Source: Caprella mutica (Eukaryota > Arthropoda > Malacostraca > Amphipoda > Caprellidae). Taken from it: 64,000 nucleotides of DNA. The position numbers and the translations under genes were made by a program. Position 1 is the first letter of the stretch; each line of letters starts with the position of its first letter. Below, piece by piece: positions 48,001 to 56,654 of the stretch. Under the pieces are notes generated by a model. It was not told where the DNA came from. It worked only from the letters and a program-made list of their open reading frames with translations, and made no database searches. The stretch lies in NCBI GenBank assembly GCA_947561585.1, contig CANNZV010000500.1, forward strand, positions 62,001-126,000, read 5' to 3'.

Positions 48001-48501
48001 AAGCCCTGATACGTACCTACCAACAATAAGCCCTGATACGTACCTACCAACAATAAGCCCTGATACGTACCTAAAGGTACCAGGGATACCAACTCTCTTT
48101 GAGTCTTTAACTTGTAGAGCTAACTATTGCATTTCTATTATAAGAAGCACCTGGTCTATTTTTGCCCTTGTGTTAATATTTAATTTCCTTTATAAATCAA
48201 TTCTTTTATATGCTATTTAGCTAAATCAAAACTGATAGCTATTTAATTATTAATGTTATTTATGAAACTGAGGAAAAGCTGAAAGAAAATAATAAAGTAG
48301 GTAAAAATTAATCAGAATAATTTTGCAGGTGTGCAGAGTTTAGCTCCCGGAGCAGGTAAGCTGGCCCGTGGGATGCAGACCATTGGGGCCTCTCCTGTAG
48401 ATCCCCACAAGCTGCTGTTGGAGAGGAGGAAAGTGAATGACAGTGATAAGGACTGGAGTGACAAAGTCAACAACTGTAGCACCAAGATTATACAGTTCTA
48501 A
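30084..48501 (+). CDS. INPP5F: INPP5F/SAC2 phosphoinositide 4-phosphatase, complete, 20 coding exons
   Basis: A SAC-family phosphatase that removes the 4-phosphate of PI4P on early and recycling endosomes. Exons: 30084-30180, 30747-30827, 31571-31763, 32515-32787, 34774-34975, 35217-35378, 38187-38259, 38696-38888, 39137-39302, 40222-40383, 40558-40628, 44004-44062, 44430-44763, 45025-45179, 45365-45660, 46580-46708, 46854-47042, 47484-47562, 47688-47858, 48329-48501. All junctions are GT-AG and keep phase, giving 1085 residues (human about 1130). Landmarks: N terminus [27 protein letters not shown] (exon 4); [17 protein letters not shown] (6); GSVPVYWSQ (7); the catalytic CX5R loop [15 protein letters not shown] closing exon 9, Cys near residue 469; MWANNGD and SRQYAGT (10); the hSac2 domain in 13-14 ([20 protein letters not shown]); a Ser/Pro-rich tail; the end TKIIQF, like the family C terminus. 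Introns are loaded with MITEs and minisatellites, several touching splice sites. Confidence 0.94.
30434..30707. mobile_element. Non-autonomous Helitron copy 3
   Basis: It starts A|TCTATACTAATAAT and ends CTAG|T. A 9-bp hairpin (AATAATGGG with CCCATTATT) lies about 20 bases before the end, as in Helitrons. It is in INPP5F intron 1, ending 39 bases before exon 2. Confidence 0.8.
31018..31495. mobile_element. Hairpin MITE (GGGTAAGTT family) with a nested TIR element
   Basis: The left end GGGTAAGTTCAAAG...CACATTTTCG pairs with the right end gaaatgtggaac...TAACTTATCC. At about 31160-31447 a second inverted-repeat element is nested (cgctttaact and aaagcggggtc arms). It lies in INPP5F intron 2, ending 75 bases before exon 3. 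Confidence 0.65.
32755..34150 (+). repeat. 33-bp minisatellite, about 42 units, made of the exon 4/intron 4 junction
   Basis: The unit is 25 bases of exon end (atggacatcaccagctcact then gcagag) plus gtaagca. The first unit is the real exon 4 end, so the 5' splice site GAG|GTAAGC is repeated about 42 times. Distal units vary (ttcattgcaaag in place of ctcactgcagag) and form two- and three-unit higher-order patterns from about 33620. In the gene's frame every junction reads AGG TAA, a stop. Frames open across the array on both strands are by-products of the 33-bp period. Confidence 0.97.
34976..35115. mobile_element. Diverged hairpin MITE whose left end coincides with the exon 5 donor
   Basis: The intron starts GTGAGAGTC and continues with ggacagtcttccgacatataggaaaa, matching the left arm of the GGGTAAGTT family. 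The right arm is gtccgaaaatgtggaactgttcaat, then gttactcacc. The copy fills more than half of the 241-base intron 5. Confidence 0.5.
35937..36190. mobile_element. Palindromic MITE, AAGGGCC family copy 1
   Basis: Arms of about 125 bp start AAGGGCCGTACACACGTAGG and are mirrored to GTACGGCCCTT. The tip is ggtatacatgatacctgcat. In INPP5F intron 6 it would form a hairpin of over 100 bp in the pre-mRNA. Confidence 0.85.
36550..36597 (+). other. Possible 48-nt cassette exon of INPP5F
   Basis: Bounded by tgttcgcag and CAG|GTGCGT, 48 bases, phase 0 on both sides. It would insert [16 protein letters not shown] between exons 6 (ends AFTQ) and 7 (starts VRGSVPV). It would interrupt a conserved SAC strand, so it may be a rare, decoy or non-functional exon. 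Confidence 0.35.
36598..38186. other. INPP5F intron 6, remainder
   Basis: Contains a hairpin MITE of the GGGTAAGTT family at 37313-37455 (ggactgtttcacatttccgag mirrored by tgcaactgtccaataactcg) and a very diverged copy at about 36693-36905. The rest is unrecognised. Confidence 0.6.
38889..38935 (+). repeat. Short duplication of the exon 8 splice donor
   Basis: Exon 8 ends TACTG|GTGAGTGAG. Within 45 bases come ctactgatgagtgg and then tgactggtgagtgag, near-copies of the exon end plus donor. Confidence 0.6.
38957..39096. mobile_element. Hairpin MITE (GGGTAAGTT family), TA duplication
   Basis: GGGTAAGG...attacacattttcgatca is mirrored by gattgaaagtgagcaactgtccaat...TCACCC, flanked by TA on both sides. 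The right end is 40 bases before exon 9, and its CTCAC could serve as a branch site. Confidence 0.75.
39500..40192 (+). repeat. 21-bp minisatellite, about 32 units
   Basis: The unit ctctaaatcacgctaattact is in INPP5F intron 9, very uniform except for a block of ctccctaaatgac units near 39970-40020. The open frame across it (NYSLNHA repeats) is a by-product of the 21-bp period. Confidence 0.97.
40875..42599. mobile_element. Hairpin MITE (GGGTAAGTT family) expanded by an internal minisatellite
   Basis: The left arm GGGTGAGTTCTGAG...gcacattttcga and the right arm tctaaaatgttgaactg...AACTTACCC lie 1.7 kb apart. The stem-proximal segments taacttttattttaattggta (40958-40979) and ccaattaaaataaaagttaa (42510-42530) directly flank the array, so the array replaces the hairpin tip. 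Confidence 0.8.
40993..42513 (+). repeat. 21-bp minisatellite, about 72 units
   Basis: The unit taccaatattcgtatcatagc varies mainly at one base (attcGt or attcTt). The T variants occur in blocks of two or three, which suggests segmental duplication within the array. Several frames are open across it on both strands; none has features of a protein. Confidence 0.97.
42700..42837 (+). other. Possible extra INPP5F exon (12a), a diverged copy of exon 12
   Basis: Bounded by caactctcag and AG|GTTTGC, 138 bases, phase 2 at both ends. It begins [20 protein letters not shown], aligning with exon 12's [20 protein letters not shown] (about half identical, ungapped), then adds about 26 residues without a counterpart. 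Splicing 11-12a-12 keeps frame; 12a directly to 13 would give an immediate stop, so it cannot simply replace exon 12. Confidence 0.55.
42838..44003. other. INPP5F intron before exon 12
   Basis: Mostly unrecognised. Positions 43568-43695 hold three to four units of aactttgaccattatagtaa plus atatctttgacct. Confidence 0.6.
44080..44403. mobile_element. Hairpin MITE (GGGTAAGTT family), left end decayed
   Basis: The right arm gaagatgtgaaactgcccaat...CCTTACCC is clear; the left arm near 44085-44120 is weak. The core has nested ggtatccatgatacctgc palindromes. The right end CTTAC has its A 29 bases before the exon 13 acceptor AG, with a pyrimidine tract between: ideal branch-site spacing. Confidence 0.65.
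45631..45760 (+). repeat. 30-bp repeat across the exon 15 donor, four units
   Basis: The unit gaggtgctgatgtacactga plus ggtgagtaga recurs with donors at 45661, 45691 and 45721 (GTGAGT) and 45751 (GTGAAG). The reading frame stays open through all units, so each donor adds 10 residues ([10 protein letters not shown]) in frame. Confidence 0.93.
45761..46579. other. INPP5F intron 15, nothing recognised
   Basis: Unique-looking AT-rich sequence after the donor repeats. No ORF or element found. Confidence 0.5.
47205..47390. mobile_element. Hairpin MITE (GGGTAAGTT family)
   Basis: atcaagttatcgaatggttc acattttcgattg is mirrored by cgatcgaaaattaggaactg tccaataactctgaac. It lies in INPP5F intron 17, ending 93 bases before exon 18. 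Confidence 0.65.
47866..48074 (+). repeat. 27-bp minisatellite starting 8 bases after the exon 19 donor
   Basis: The unit agccctgatacgtacctacc plus aacaata occurs about 7.5 times, nearly identical. The first unit abuts AAAG|GTGAGGGT. Confidence 0.95.
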
Positions 48502-48625
48502 TGCGATATGTACACTTCTAGTATTATAATATGCAGTTCTAATATAATATATGTAATATTCAGCTCTAATATAATATATTTAGTTCTAATATAATATATA
48601 TAATATACAGTTCTAACAGAATGAA
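48486..48625 (+). repeat. Degenerate repeats seeded at the INPP5F stop codon
   Basis: The CDS end tatacagttctaatgcg is echoed by tacacttctagt, gcagttctaatataat, cagctctaatataat, tagttctaatataat and cagttctaac. Units are about 20-28 bp, running into the 3' UTR. Confidence 0.7.
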
Positions 48626-48628
48626 CTA

Positions 48629-48988
48629 GGGTAAGTTCCGAGTTATTGGACAGTTACACATTTTCGGACACGCAGGAAAGAATGAAACATTATTTTTATT
48701 GTTATCCATGATAGCTAACTGCAGCTATCATGGATAACAAAATGTGCAACCGTCGGTGCGCAGACGTTTCGGACACGAATTTTCGTAAAGGGTTTATTAA
48801 CACACTACATGAATGGCCGTTATGCAGTTTGGTGTATCCACTACTTTGTTGTAGCCACTGTACACTTCATGATTGTTTGAAGACCTGGCAGAGGGGTTCG
48901 GGTGGCGGTGGCGGCACCTCCCCCGACTAAACGCCCTGTTGACGAAACGTCTGGCAACAGTCACCATCCAATAAGTCGTAACTTAGCC
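48629..48988. mobile_element. Hairpin MITE (GGGTAAGTT family) with inserted sequence, TA duplication
   Basis: GGGTAAGTTCCGAGTTATTG at the left and caataagtcgtaacttagcc at the right, flanked by TA. The interior includes a segment (48825-48950) related to the core of the palindrome at 53154-53858 (cacttcatgattgtttgaag, gacctggcag). Confidence 0.8.
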
Positions 48989-49639
48989 TACTTTCCTACC
49001 TACTTACTAAGATGCCTTTACTATTATAAAGACTTTCACGCTACATGCATTACATTTAGCCTATGTAGCTACTGAGGAGTGGAAATAAGGTAAAGTCTCT
49101 ACCTAACAGTCGTGGTAAAAGGACTTCGTCCAAGAAATCTGAACTACAAGACTACTAGAGCTAAAAAAAGTTGATAGTGAGAATAGGGTTTGTGGTAGCT
49201 GTATCCTTTACTCAATGTGACTGTGGAAAACACTCCAACTGTTGGATAGACTCTTTACTCTTTTTGGCTTTGTTCTTCAGATAGACCCTTTGTCAGCTTC
49301 ATTTATTAGGTAGCTACTTAGAAATCTATTCTCAAAACTACTGAAACAGTCTCCTCATTCTAAAGATTTACTCAATCTCCATACTATAGAGTAGATAGAT
49401 GATTCAATATCCACGTTGAAGGTGTTTGAAGTTGAAGATTTCGACTAGAAAGTTCCTCAGCTTTAGTTCTGACATCATTCTGTAGATCTGTGTTTGTTTT
49501 TCTGTAGATATCAGCTTAGTACTTCTCACACTGTAATAAATAGAGTAAAGCACCTTGGAATGGTCTGCCTAGGCACCCAATTGGTTACAAGAGAGACTGT
49601 TGCTACCTACAGATGTAGCTTTGTAGAAGACCACATGTG

Positions 49640-49863
49640 GGGTAAGTTACGAGTTGTCGAACTGTTCCACATTTTCGATCATATAAGGAAAAAATTATAA
49701 TAGTTACTATTTGACTCGTTATTGTAACTTGGTATCCATGATACCAGTAGGTATCATGGATACAAGCTGGTATCATGGATACCAAGTTAATTAATAATTA
49801 CTATATACTTTTCTTCTCATATGATCGTTAATATGGAACCGTCCGATGACTAGTAACTTGCAC
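49640..49863. mobile_element. Hairpin MITE (GGGTAAGTT family)
   Basis: GGGTAAGTTACGAG...acattttcgatcatataagg is mirrored by atatgatcgttaatatggaa...gtaacttgcac. The tip contains three ggtatcatggatac palindromes. A 36-bp array starts at its right end. Confidence 0.75.
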
Positions 49864-50196
49864 TGATAGTATTTGAATAGTCTATTGTAAGTCTTACACT
49901 AATAGTATTTGAATAGTCTATTGTAAGTCTTACACTGATAGTATTTGAATAGTCTATTGTAAGTCTTACACTAATAGTATTTGAATAGTCTATTGTAAGT
50001 CTTACACTGATAGTATTTGAATAGTCTATTGTAAGTCTTACACTGATAGTATTTGAATAGTCTATTGTAAGTCTTACACTGATAGTATTTGAATAGTCTA
50101 TTGTAAGTCTTACACTAATAGTATTTGAATAGTCTATTGTAAGTCTTACACTGATAGTATTTGAATAGTCTATTGTAAGTCTTACACTGATAGTAT
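49864..50196. repeat. 36-bp minisatellite, about 9 units
   Basis: The unit gatagtatttgaatagtcta plus ttgtaagtcttacact begins within the last bases of the preceding MITE. It is followed by a (ct)n run. Confidence 0.95.
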
Positions 50197-50627
50197 CTCT
50201 CTCTCTCTCTCTCTCAGGCACTGTACATTAATACCATCACCTCTACCCATTCTATAGATATTGCATTTAAACTATTAGCTACTAGTTAGGCTTTACTCTC
50301 ACTGGTAGTCAGTGGAACTCATTTACTTTATTCGATGGAACAAACTTATTAGGTACCTAATTAGTTATAATGAGTGAACTTTCTATGTAGCCACTTTTCT
50401 CTGTGACTTTTTCTCTAAAGTCTTTTGTATTTTTCTCTTTATGTGATAAATCTTGTTTGTCTGTTTTTATTAATATTGTAGTTTGTTCATTTAAATGCAA
50501 AGCTATGCAATGTGACAATTCAGATCTGCAGTTGAATGTAATAAAACATTTCTTAAGAGAAGGAATAGAAACATTCTAATGAAACTGTTAAAGCAATAGG
50601 AACTGAGGGATAAAAATACACTATTTT

Positions 50628-51135
50628 TTGTATCCACATCTTCTTGTATCCACATCTTTAGTATCCCATTTTTTGTATCCACATTTTTTCGTATCCACAT
50701 TTTTTCGTATCCTAATCTTTTTGTATCCACATTTTAGTATCCCATTTTTTGTATCCACATTTTTAGTATCCCATTTTTTGTATCCACATTTTTTCGTATC
50801 CACATTTTTTCGTATCCACATTTTTAGTATCCCAATTTTTTCACATCCCAGATTTTTTTGTATCTCCTTTTTCTCATATTCCCATTTTTCCGTATCCCCA
50901 TTTTTCAGTATCCCCATTTTTCCGTATCCCCATTTTTCGTATCCCCATTTTTCCGTATCCCCATCTTTCGTATCCCCATTTTTCCGTATCCCCATTTTTC
51001 CGTATCCCCATTTTTCCGTATCCCCATTTTTCGTATCCCCATTTTTCGTATCCCCATTTTTCGTATCCCCATTTTTTCGTATCCCTATTTTTCCGTGTCC
51101 CCATTTTCCGTATCCCCGTTTTTCCGTAGCTGCAG
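50628..51135. repeat. Degenerate 12-16-bp array, pyrimidine-rich on the plus strand
   Basis: Units such as gtatccccatttttcc and gtatccacattttttc number about 35. The left half has atccacat and the right half atccccat. Open frames on both strands (FVSTF / GYGKMGIRKNGDTE) are composition artefacts. Confidence 0.93.
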
Positions 51136-51280
51136 TTGTTGTTTTTCTCTTTGTTTTCTCATCTTTTTCCAAAGGGACAAAGTTAGACAGTAAGACGTTG
51201 TTACTTTTCTTCTTCTTCTTTGTTAAGTTTGTTTAGAAATTTATTGTTTGATGCGACATTCATTGCTATGTGTACTTATA

Positions 51281-51405
51281 GGGTAAGTTCCGAGTTATTG
51301 GACAGGTACTCATTTTCGAGCATGTAAGAAAAAATTAGATAATTTAACTCTATTGTTTTAGAATGATCGAAAATGTGGAACTGTTCAATAACTCGTAACA
51401 TACCC
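51281..51405. mobile_element. Compact hairpin MITE, best-preserved GGGTAAGTT copy
   Basis: It is 125 bp, GGGTAAGTTCCGAGTTATTG mirrored by caataactcgtaacataccc. TA lies on the left and CA on the right. The arms are about 50 bp. Confidence 0.82.
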
Positions 51406-51719
51406 CAGTTCCTTTTATTAGGTAGTGTTTATTATAATTATTATTCTATGTGCTTAGTAAGAATAGAGACTTAATTCCAGATCAATTTTCTGTGTATTCT
51501 TTAAGGTTATTTTAATTATTTATTTTCTATATGCAATATTGCAATTATTTGTTTTATTAGTTTTACTTTATTATTTTATTAGGCGTTACTCTTTTATATT
51601 TTATTTGTTTTCTGCACAGTGAGTATTTCGTGGCCCATTACATTGACTCACTAAAGGCAATGAGTGACATCGCTAAATTATTAGTAAATGTGAATAACTT
51701 CAGTTTAGGAGTAAATTGC
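51406..51719. other. Intergenic, nothing recognised
   Basis: AT-rich, no ORF or repeat seen. Confidence 0.5.
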
Positions 51720-51947
51720 CAGGCAATGTTCGACAACGTTGGGACAACATTGTCATCATGTTTATTGGGGCAATGTTTGATAACATTGGGACAACATTGT
51801 CAGCATGTTTATTGGGGCAATGTTTGATAACATTGGGACAACATTGTCAGCATGTTTAATGGGGCAATGTTCGATAACATTGGGACAACATTGTCAGCAT
51901 GTTTAATGGGACAATGTTGTCCCAATAAACATTGTTATCTGGTTTGA
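51720..51947. repeat. 47-bp tandem repeat with internal dyads, about 4.5 units
   Basis: caatgtt landmarks occur at 51724, 51771, 51818 and 51865. Each unit contains gggacaacattgtc. The last partial unit is inverted (gggacaatgttgtccc), closing the array with a palindrome. Confidence 0.9.
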
Positions 51948-52399
51948 AGTCAAATAGAAAGTAACGATGATATTACAGTGCAATCTCTCGGTTAGAAGTT
52001 AGACTTAGCTAACTGATGTATCTCTCATCTCTCTGTCTTCTTCTCTTTTCGATGTATCTATTGTTTTTTCTGTTTCTAATCTGCAAAGCTAAACTGCAGT
52101 AACATCTGATGTAGCTAACAACAATCACAGCCACTTTCTAGAGCTCTGATGTCCTAATTTAAAGGCAGCAGTCAATTCATTTGCTAAGATCTGCCAAGTT
52201 ATAAAGTCCCAGCAGTGAGGGAGGTATTGTTTTCTTCAGGGTGTGCTTTTATTATTTAAATCTCTACTCAGTAGTTTGAAATTTTCTAACAATTTTTCAC
52301 TGAAGCCAAAAATAGAAATTGAATTTTTGAATTCTGATGAATTTTCACAATTTCGAGGTACAGATTTTTCTTTTTCTGTAAAGTTATTTTCCAGATTTA

Positions 52400-52605
52400 G
52401 GATAAATTCCATGTTATTGGACGGTTCCACTTTTAAGATCGCTTTGAAAAAACTGAAATTAAGTAACGAGTTGAATAGTTACTAACTATGATATGCTATT
52501 TTGTTACCTGGTCGAATTGGTTCCGAAGCAGACGTTAAACCCCTACTAAATTAATCAATTATATGATCGAAAATGTGAGACAGTCCGATAACTGGGAAGT
52601 TGGCC
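52400..52605. mobile_element. Diverged hairpin MITE (GGGTAAGTT family)
   Basis: GGATAAATTCCATGTTATTG and ggacggttccact are mirrored by gatcgaaaatgtgagacagt ccgataactggg. Confidence 0.65.
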
Positions 52606-52880
52606 TTTATAATTTCTATAAGGTTGTCCCTTATGCAATGCTTTTATTTTCTTCACATTCCATTTAAGTGTTAATTACCATTCCATGGATGCTTTAGTGT
52701 CTTAATTTCTAATTGTTTTACTGTATTTATTAAATATTTAGCAGCGTGTGTATTTACATTGATAATAAAATGTGTAACTTATACTTCAGTTAATAATTAC
52801 CCTATGAACAATTTCTAGTGGCAAACTTTTACAGTGAAACAGTCCAAACAGTCGATCTCGCATTTGAATGTTTGTTTCTA

Positions 52881-53143
52881 AAGGGCCATTCACACGTAGG
52901 GTTTTTTAAGTCTTTCCATCAGACTTTTTGCTAAGCTCCTCCTACTTTTCCACGAGAATATAAGAAAAAACTATATAACTATTATTATTTATTTCAGTTG
53001 GTATACCTGCAGGTATCATGGATACCAACTGAAATAAATACTAATTATATCGTTTTTTCTTATATTCTTGTGAAAAAAGTAGGAGGAGCTTAGCAAAAAG
53101 TCTGGTGGAAAGACTTAAAAAAACCTACGTGTGTACGGCCCTT
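52881..53143. mobile_element. Palindromic MITE, AAGGGCC family copy 2, TA duplication
   Basis: It is 263 bp, AAGGGCCATTCACACGTAGG to CGTGTGTACGGCCCTT, bounded by TA (52879-52880 and 53144-53145). The arms, about 120 bp, are close to perfect. A TA duplication fits the Tc1/mariner superfamily. Confidence 0.88.
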
Positions 53144-53153
53144 TAGCAATTGC

Positions 53154-53858
53154 GGGGTCTTTCCCATTTGACGACCCCCACCAGATTAATTTAAATTAAC
53201 TTTCTATATGTATTTTTGTCCATAGAATCCGAAAATCATAACCGTTTTTTATTGAAACTAATACTTTTAGAGATAAGAGGGTATAAAGTTATTTATTTCC
53301 TATGTACATATTACTGAAGGATTGAGAACTTTGAAAAAACTCGTGTTTTCATTGAATTTACTTAAACAATATCGATTTTCAACATGAAACAGTAATGTAG
53401 TTTGTTGTACGACACACTTCATGATCGGTTAATGACCTGGCAGGGGGGATCGGGGGGCGGCACGCCCCCCAATCCATATATGGGATATATTTCCAGTTTC
53501 CGTGATATTTTCAATTTATTACTTCAATGCTGATATATGTGTAATGAGGGGCGTGCCGCCCCCCACACCCCTCTTCCAGGTCATTAAACAATCATGAAGT
53601 GTGCAGTACAACAAACTAGCGGATACAACAAACTACATTACGGCTATCTTTTACCAAAAAGCGAGAAAGCACCAGTTTTTTCAAAGTTCTCAATCCTTCA
53701 GTAATACATAGGAAATAAATAACTTTAAACCCTCATATCTCAAAAACTATTAGTTTCTACAAAAAACAGTTTTGATTTTCGGATTCTATGGACAAAAATA
53801 CATAAAAAAAGTTAATTTAAATTAAATCTGGTGGGGGTCGTCAAATGGGAAAGACCCC
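53154..53858. mobile_element. Large nested palindrome with 6-bp target duplication
   Basis: The outer arms of about 215 bp start GGGGTCTTTCCCATTTGACG and are mirrored at the right. aattgc occurs at 53148-53153 and 53859-53864. Inside, 53398-53633 is a second inverted repeat (tagtttgttgtac ... gtacaacaaacta) with GC-rich gggcggcacgcc arms. It lies 10 bases after the preceding MITE. Confidence 0.85.
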
Positions 53859-53864
53859 AATTGC

Positions 53865-54852
53865 TTAATTCTACTTTCCATCACAGTGAAATGCGACTAC
53901 TGCTGCTCTCTTGTCGGACAGTTATTTTAACTGGCTAAATAGTTTACAAAAACAGATTGTGATGTGATGAAGTAGTGTCTTGGCTATTCCTTGAACACAA
54001 CACTTAGGTACTCATTGCCCGAACAGATATTTGTGTTTGAAAAAAAAAAGTTTCCATACGTACGCCCTACCCTGTATACTATTCATTTTCTGTTTAAGAA
54101 AAGGAACTTTAATTTAGAAATAACCTAACCTGTGAAGAACGAACTACCGATTGTGAATTGATAATGTCGTAATTTATGGAGAAAAAAAATACTACATACA
54201 TTCCGAATTATAGTTATCAATTTATTGCTACTATCTAATTGATTCTTATCAGAATTAAAGAAAAAACATTCTAAGTATCTTAATTCCTTTTGTTTTCTTT
54301 CTTAATTTTTCTTCATTTCAAATTACGATAGATACTTCTCTAGCAATAGAATATATAATTGTTTGTTTTCTAATATACTCACAGTTCAAGGTTATACTCC
54401 ACTACATTTTATTCCCTGCCTGTGCTTTATTTCCATTGTTTATTTAGTGCTTAGAGACAGTCACTGGTGTTAGCTTTATAACGGTACCTAGTACCTATCT
54501 TCGTGTGAGGGCAGTCACTAACCAGTCTTAGAATGAACAGATCCTACCAAACATATCATTAAATACCCTCCTAAGATGATCCCTCTTATAACTCGTTGTT
54601 CTATTAATAACTAGTACTAAGATTAGTTCTAATAACTAGCACTAATATTATCACTAATAACTAACATTAGCCCACTGACGTACCAGACGCACATCGCAAT
54701 GACCTGAGATGGTCAAAAGAGTCCCTCAGTTGTACCGGTACTAACGGTATTTTCTTGCAAGGTGTTTTTTTACCCCAAAATCCCCCTCTGTAATTAACCA
54801 CGTTGTACCCTAAAGAAATTCCATGGAGAATATCCTCAGTATATTAACCAGG
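53865..54852. other. Intergenic, nothing recognised
   Basis: AT-rich with short ctaataactag repeats near 54600-54665. No ORF. Confidence 0.5.
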
Positions 54853-54854
54853 TA

Positions 54855-55016
54855 GGGTAAGTTACGAGTTATGGGGCGGTTCCACATCTTCGAACATATA
54901 AGGAAAAATATAAATTAAATAAAATAGAAGTTAAGTAATAATTATTATGTACTTATTTCTTAAAGGATCGAAAATGTGAAACTGTCCAATAACTCGGAAC
55001 TTACACTATATACACT
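54855..55016. mobile_element. Hairpin MITE (GGGTAAGTT family), TA duplication
   Basis: GGGTAAGTTACGAGTTATGG is mirrored by ccaataactcggaacttacac, with TA at 54853-54854 and 55017-55018. Confidence 0.8.
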
Positions 55017-55018
55017 TT

Positions 55019-55555
55019 ACACTAAAAAAAGAAAAATTTAAAATTTTTACACTAATTTTGAAAAAATGGAAAAGAAAGTTTCCTTTCGACTTTTTTATTT
55101 CTTTGTAAACAGTTAGTGAGGGAATATTTTACTTAATGGAAAAGAGTAAGAAACGAACAGTCAGACACTTTGTCAAACTGGTTAACAACAGTTCTATATC
55201 TCAGAATCAAGAGTTCTATGAGATAAAGCATGTTTGGAAAATTGCTTGTCGAACAATAGAATCTAAAATAAAGTTATTGTATAATTTATTATGTTCGAAA
55301 GAGATTATTTATAAAAGTGTTCCGAGATACAATTGTGTATAGAAGTGATTTCTTGACTAATTTTAATACAATCCCAATTTAGTTTTTTACGCCTAGATAT
55401 CACAACCAATGTTTGTCAAACATCACGAGAACATGAAGACCCGTACCTACTTTCACTTGTTGTCTTACTGTTTGATAGCGTCCAGGAACTATTCGTCCAC
55501 GAAATTCTTTATTTTGTATTATAATTATGATGTGTATGTTTTATATTATTTATCT
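55019..55555. other. Intergenic, nothing recognised
   Basis: A 68-codon frame at 55136 has no recognisable product and is probably chance. Confidence 0.4.
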
Positions 55556-56170
55556 ACAGTAGTGGACAAAATATAAGGGTAGGCAAGAACAAGTTATCTA
55601 AATCTTTAATTTCATAAAAAGTACAAAACACACATTATTGAAATTTTGCATGTATTTTCATATAGAGCTCATATTCATTAGTCCATACTTCACCTCAAAC
55701 AATAAATTTTGCTCTGGTCAAAAATTAAGGGTAGCCATCATAAACTTTGAAATATTCCAGGATATTAGCTATTTATCTAAATACTTTGTGAATAATTCTT
55801 CGCTACATCTCTTCAATACATCTTCTACCCTAAAATCCTATTAATTTTGCACAATATGAAGGAGTTATCCATCTTCTATTCATCCTCAAGAAATGTCCAC
55901 AATTTTTCCACATTTGTTGAGTTTCTTCTCTAAGCACAGTCTCCAATTGTCGTTGTCAGAGATTTCTATTGCCACATGAAGGTCAAAATATATTGTGCAA
56001 CATATTGTGACTCAGAATAAGCAGTATGAAGTTATTGATTCCAAACCGAAGAATGGTAGACTTCCCAAAGCATTGCTGAGAGAAGATCATGCAAGTCTTC
56101 AAAGTAGCTTGCAAGGTAGTTTCAACACTTCTGGTCAAATTTCTCGTGAGATACATATATATTTTACAAT
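55556..56170 (+). pseudogene. Decayed Tc1-like transposon, 5' part
   Basis: It begins with a Tc1-type terminal motif, acagtagtggacaaaatata. Near 56030-56160 a plus-strand segment reads VIDSKPKNGRLPKALLRED then TSGQISREI, like the second helix-turn-helix of Tc1 transposases (R-x-G-R-P...). No start and no DDE domain is visible; the 3' part is lost. Confidence 0.5.
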
Positions 56171-56654
56171 ATAAAATTAGAAAACACCATTTGTTGATGG
56201 TAATTAGAAATTCATGGTCTTTGCCTTAATTCTTATTGCAATCTTCTTCTCCTTCTCCTGCATGCCGGCAACAGTAAAATATTAAAACTGAATACTTTTT
56301 TTAAATTATAGAATCAGTTGCTACATTATCGATATAGTCTCTTCAAGCCAACTCTTTGTTATATGTATCATTAACCTTTGTGTACGGTACATGAAGAAGA
56401 TACATTAAAACCTTCGTTCCTCGACATCTTACCTCAGCTGTCAAATGAACCACACATTGATTCCTGTTAGTAACCTGATATTTCAATTCCATATTCCACA
56501 TATACTCTTAACTCATTAATTATTGCAATATATAAAACGAGGTATATACTTAAAGATACACAGTCAACCGTTAAGCATATCTAATTTTAACAATGTTTAC
56601 AAACATTGTTACAAAAAATACAAAAAAATAAAGCATTTCGTGGACGAAGTGTCC

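Noticed and set aside
50621..51236. Long FRIPIFPYPHF / GYGKMGIRKNGD frames
   Set aside because: Composition artefacts of a degenerate pyrimidine/purine array, open on both strands.
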